DNA of 34,364 nucleotides from Dehalococcoidia bacterium (GTDB lineage Bacteria > Chloroflexota > Dehalococcoidia > GIF9 > AB-539-J10): assembly GCA_003552465.1 (NCBI GenBank), contig PULQ01000098.1, forward strand, positions 1 to 34,364, read 5' to 3'. Each line of letters starts with the position of its first letter. The stretch's first letter is position 1. The position numbers were made by a program, and so were the translations under genes. This document shows, piece by piece, positions 31,434 through 34,364 of this stretch. The notes beneath the pieces are model-generated. The model saw only the letters and a program-made list of their open reading frames with translations. It did not search any database and was not told the DNA's origin.

Positions 31434-32282
31434 ATGATGGACTATAGCAGCTTCATCAAGGCCGTCGCACTAGCGCGTAACGCGCACTCGGTAAGAAGAA
31501 AGCCCCTGCGCAAGCCCAAGTGTCAGAGGTACACCGATTTCAGCTACTCTGCCCTGAGACAAAGAGGGGCTGCGTATTGGCTGCATCTTGATAGGATGGA
31601 TGAAGTAACTCTCGGGCAGGAGATAGTAGACTGTTTCTTGAATACCAGCAAGTGGTCTTGCCATCTCCCAAGACCTGATACGCCCAAGGGGAGGAAGATG
31701 CTATGCAACCTACAATGGGCTCTGAGTAGGTTGCCGCCGTACTACCACGCTGTCGCGCATATGAGAGTCACGAACATTGGATTTGGCGGACTGGCTAGTC
31801 TTCAAAATGTGATGACTCCCACAACTGATATCATTGACTCCATATACTCCATGTTTCGCCAGGTCGGGCAGCAGTTCAGCAGAGTAGCATCATCGAAGCT
31901 GATGCACATGGCACTTCCCGAATTGTTCATGATGTGGGACAAAGACATCATTCATGCCTATGACGTACCGAGACAAGACCTCGATCCCCTAACACGGCGT
32001 GTACGGTCATACACGGCGTTTATGGTGTTGATGCAAGAGAACACTCGCCATCTGAAGGAAACTCATCCTAGTGGTAGCGGGATCGCTGATGTTCAACTTG
32101 CACACGGGATCAATGTGCAGTGTGGATGTACAGGTCTGCCCATGACAAGGCTGCTTGATCTCGCCAATTTCGCTGTTGCCCGCCTGGGAGTTAGTAGGTG
32201 TTCCGCATGTGTGCAGGCCGCGAACGTCAAGTTAGATTCACTAGAGTGGTCTCAGCAGAACAGAGTGGGGCAGTTTCGATGA
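31434..32282 (+). CDS. Uncharacterised protein sharing the SK-P-WD domain with the gene at 3930
   Basis: A 282-residue soluble protein with no family I recognise. Residues 154-169 carry S-K-x(5)-P-x(6)-W-D, followed by RRVRSYTAFMVLMQENTRH (188-206), the same arrangement as in the 240-residue gene at 3930-4652. C-terminally there are CGC (about residue 225) and CSAC pairs, which could bind zinc and are absent from the shorter relative. AAAGGAG lies 3 bases before ATG 31434 (the next codon is also ATG). It is downstream of the DEDD exonuclease by 23 bp and convergent with the helicase at the right edge. Confidence 0.65.
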   Translation: MMDYSSFIKAVALARNAHSVRRKPLRKPKCQRYTDFSYSALRQRGAAYWLHLDRMDEVTLGQEIVDCFLNTSKWSCHLPRPDTPKGRKMLCNLQWALSRLPPYYHAVAHMRVTNIGFGGLASLQNVMTPTTDIIDSIYSMFRQVGQQFSRVASSKLMHMALPELFMMWDKDIIHAYDVPRQDLDPLTRRVRSYTAFMVLMQENTRHLKETHPSGSGIADVQLAHGINVQCGCTGLPMTRLLDLANFAVARLGVSRCSACVQAANVKLDSLEWSQQNRVGQFR

Positions 32283-32468
32283 TTGTGGCACTCGGGCGAA
32301 CTGTCACTTGCCTATCATCGTCATTCACGGCTAAGCATTCTTCTGAAACTGCCCGCTTACGTGTGAAATAGGCCATGGGATGGCATCAGAGGCCACCGCA
32401 AGTGTCCAGGCTATCATTAATGGACTCAAGGCGGGCGAACCATGTTAGACGAACCGTAGACTAGGCAC

Positions 32469-34364
32469 TCATCTCCTTCGCGTGTGAGGCCAACGCCGCA
32501 CGTCTGATCCTTGCAACAGTGTACACACTTTGCCCGCATCTGTGAACAGTAGTTGGAGCGTGACATCCGAAGGCTCGATCTGCAGCATTCGGGCAAGGGC
32601 CTTTCCGTATAGCGCGAGTTGGGGACGGTAGTATTCGGCGATATCGGCCAGTTCGGTGTCATCTGCAATCTCGTTGCTCTTGAAGTCGAGTATCGTAGCC
32701 CGTGAGGGCCTGCCACTTGGACCGCGCACTATGGTGACCCGGTCGAAGACACCGGTTATCCACTGGTCTTCAAGCACGATCTCGAAGTGCTTTTCACGCC
32801 ACAGGGAGACGTCTCCCTCCGGTTTGGAGAGTGCCTGTCTGACCTCATCCGAAGCCATGGCCTGCCGGAGTTGCTCGACTGACCTCTGCTCTATCTGTAC
32901 TGGAGCAGATGATTCGTTATGCCACTCTTCGATCAGACCCTCAACATCTACCTCATCTAACCACGATACCTTCTCGAAGAGTTCGTGTATGGCTTTGCCC
33001 AGCTCCATGCTGTCGTGAGTTACGTGGGTGAACAGCAGGTCAGCCCGGATCGCTCTTCCCTCGATCGTCGATGGCGATACTCCGAGCAGCCTTCGCCTGA
33101 GTGATGGTTGCTTGCTATATTCGCCAGGTAGTTGAACCCATTCAGGGGGCGTGGCAGGCTCAGCCTTCGATGGCGTCTTCAGGTACCAGTCGCGCTCTCC
33201 AGTCTCGTAGAGACATGTGAACTCCTCGCTGCCTATCTTCATGCTTGTACCACCGGTCGGCTTAGGCTCTCCCGCCAGCCGGTTCTTCAGCAGAGCCGCG
33301 GCCGATACCATCTGTGAGGTCTTACCCGGAAAGCCGGTTACAATGTACTTGGCCTGCTTTGCCCGGGTCAGTGCCACGTAGAGCAGGCACAGATCGTCAA
33401 AGCATGCGATCTCATCGCAGATCTGCAACTGCTCTGCCAGGGTCGGCTCGATAGTGGCTACGGTCCGGGGCGGTGTCTTTAGCGCCCACAGAGGCCGATC
33501 GGTGTCTGCATCGCGGGCAACCAGGAACCCCGGCTTGCTCGCTTTCGCAATGCTGTCGGACTGCAGGTCGGGGAGGATAACGATGTCGAATCCCAGCCCC
33601 TTGGACTGGTGTATCGTCATGACGCGCACCGCGTTGGCGGCAGCGAGTTCGTTGAGTTGGTAGCTGTCGATGAAGCGGAGGAAGTCGTTGCAGCCTGAGC
33701 CTCCGGCCCTGTCGAACTCACCTGCCGCGTCTATCAGATCCTGCAATCGCTTGCTGCCGAAGTCATCAAGCTGCTCTGCTTCGTTGAGGTGTGCACCCCA
33801 AGTGCGTATGAAAGGCTGGAAGCCGCAAGCCTGTATGTCTCTGAGCAGGATCAGGGGCAGATGATCCCTGCCCAGATCGTGTTTGGCGAAGTGGCTGTTG
33901 AGGGGACTCATCTGAAGGTGGCGCCAGGCGAAGGTATCGCCCGGATGTGCGGCGAACCTGACCAGCGACATCAGGACCGAAACGACGGGGTTGTCCTTGA
34001 TTGCGGCCCTGCCCTCGTGGATGATGGGCATCCCGGGGCATTCGGCGCGAAGATGATCAACTATGCTCTTGCCGGTCTTGTTATCGCGTACCAGGATCGC
34101 TACAGAGAGCCCGCGGTCGAGCGGCCTCATCTCGTTGAGCAGAGCGGCGATCAGGTGATATCTGTCCTCGCTGGCAGGCTTGTACTCACCACCGTCACAG
34201 GGTGGCTCGAGCAGCGCGGCGTAGCCGTGTTCGGGTACAACGTCTTCCTGACATTCATGCTCCTGCCAGATCTTCTCCCATTCAGCGACAGCCTGCTCGG
34301 GGAGTTGCTCGCCCGAGAGGTCGCCGAACACGCGGTTGACGGTATCGATGACAGGTTGACATGA
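32469..34364 (-). CDS. AddA/RecB-like helicase-nuclease, C-terminal part (runs off right edge)
   Basis: 631 codons are visible and the frame is open at the edge, so the N-terminal third with Walker A and B lies outside. Helicase motifs present: the motif-IV region 'SCQPVIDTVNRVF' right at the edge, motif V VRVMTIHQSKGLGFDIVIL and motif VI LLYVALTRAKQ. The C-terminal RecB-type nuclease is complete: 'GKAIHELFE' (His), 'GVFDRVTIV' (Asp), 'ATILDFKSNEI' (DxK) and 'YRPQLALYGKAL' (QxxxY). This is the AddA architecture for double-strand break processing. No AddB is visible within the window. It is convergent with the gene at 31434. It could also be a defence-associated helicase of the same fold. Confidence 0.88.
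   Translation of the reverse strand, partial: SCQPVIDTVNRVFGDLSGEQLPEQAVAEWEKIWQEHECQEDVVPEHGYAALLEPPCDGGEYKPASEDRYHLIAALLNEMRPLDRGLSVAILVRDNKTGKSIVDHLRAECPGMPIIHEGRAAIKDNPVVSVLMSLVRFAAHPGDTFAWRHLQMSPLNSHFAKHDLGRDHLPLILLRDIQACGFQPFIRTWGAHLNEAEQLDDFGSKRLQDLIDAAGEFDRAGGSGCNDFLRFIDSYQLNELAAANAVRVMTIHQSKGLGFDIVILPDLQSDSIAKASKPGFLVARDADTDRPLWALKTPPRTVATIEPTLAEQLQICDEIACFDDLCLLYVALTRAKQAKYIVTGFPGKTSQMVSAAALLKNRLAGEPKPTGGTSMKIGSEEFTCLYETGERDWYLKTPSKAEPATPPEWVQLPGEYSKQPSLRRRLLGVSPSTIEGRAIRADLLFTHVTHDSMELGKAIHELFEKVSWLDEVDVEGLIEEWHNESSAPVQIEQRSVEQLRQAMASDEVRQALSKPEGDVSLWREKHFEIVLEDQWITGVFDRVTIVRGPSGRPSRATILDFKSNEIADDTELADIAEYYRPQLALYGKALARMLQIEPSDVTLQLLFTDAGKVCTLLQGSDVRRWPHTRRR

Noticed and set aside
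32469-34364. Gabija GajB-type helicase
   Set aside because: The chain has a full RecB-type nuclease domain at its C-terminus and no GajA-like ATPase-TOPRIM gene is adjacent.
1-34364. CRISPR array, insertion sequence, integrase or att site
   Set aside because: No evenly spaced repeats, no DDE or tyrosine-recombinase pattern, and no tRNA gene were seen on reading both strands.

Overview
The window reads as a bacterial defence and restriction island of about 34 kb. It has no rRNA, tRNA, CRISPR array, transposase or integrase that I can recognise. GC content is near 50%, arginine is often AGG/AGA, many genes have AGGAGG-type ribosome sites, and a few seem to have almost no 5' leader. This fits a free-living anaerobic or sediment-type bacterium. 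Chloroflexota/Dehalococcoidia is a guess from overall feel, not a supported assignment. At least ten separate nuclease-like proteins (HNH, GIY-YIG, PD-(D/E)XK, DUF262/DUF1524, RecB-type, DEDD) lie among ATPases and uncharacterised genes.

Left part (1-9.9 kb): the start of a flavin-reductase-like gene runs off the left edge. Next to it is what looks like the surviving 3' end of a larger gene ending in an HNH nuclease. A minus-strand restriction block follows: a large self-contained type IIG enzyme (nuclease, N6-adenine methylase and target recognition in one chain), an Mrr-type endonuclease 24 bp behind it, an uncharacterised helical-looking protein, a PGN_0703-family endonuclease, and an uncharacterised protein that may have a PUA/EVE-like reader fold.

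Middle part (9.6-22.9 kb): a small unknown gene; a TPR protein with its partner gene, divergent from an ADP-ribosylglycohydrolase; a compact operon of GIY-YIG nuclease, 69-residue protein and SMC/RecN-like ATPase with a zinc hook, which is the best candidate here for a little-described anti-phage system; a two-gene operon with a PD-(D/E)XK-like protein; a winged-helix protein; a Pif1 helicase with a C-terminal WYL domain; and, divergent from it, a 52-residue protein followed by a YgjP-type metallopeptidase fused to a sigma-70 region-4 domain.

Right part (23-34.4 kb): a GmrSD-like DUF262/DUF1524 nuclease; a tight five-gene operon (AAA+ ATPase, two-helix membrane protein, CxxCxGxG zinc protein, HEAAH membrane metallopeptidase, CpXC protein) facing a WYL-domain regulator across a shared control region with a clear promoter and palindromes; a small HNH nuclease; a PD-(D/E)XK nuclease; a DEDD-type exonuclease; a second copy of the uncharacterised domain seen at 4 kb; and the C-terminal two thirds of an AddA/RecB-like helicase-nuclease that runs off the right edge.

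The restriction enzymes probably act independently as stacked barriers. The multi-gene units most likely to work as single systems are the GIY-YIG/ATPase operon, the AAA/M50/CpXC operon with its WYL neighbour, and the TPR pair beside the ADP-ribosylglycohydrolase.
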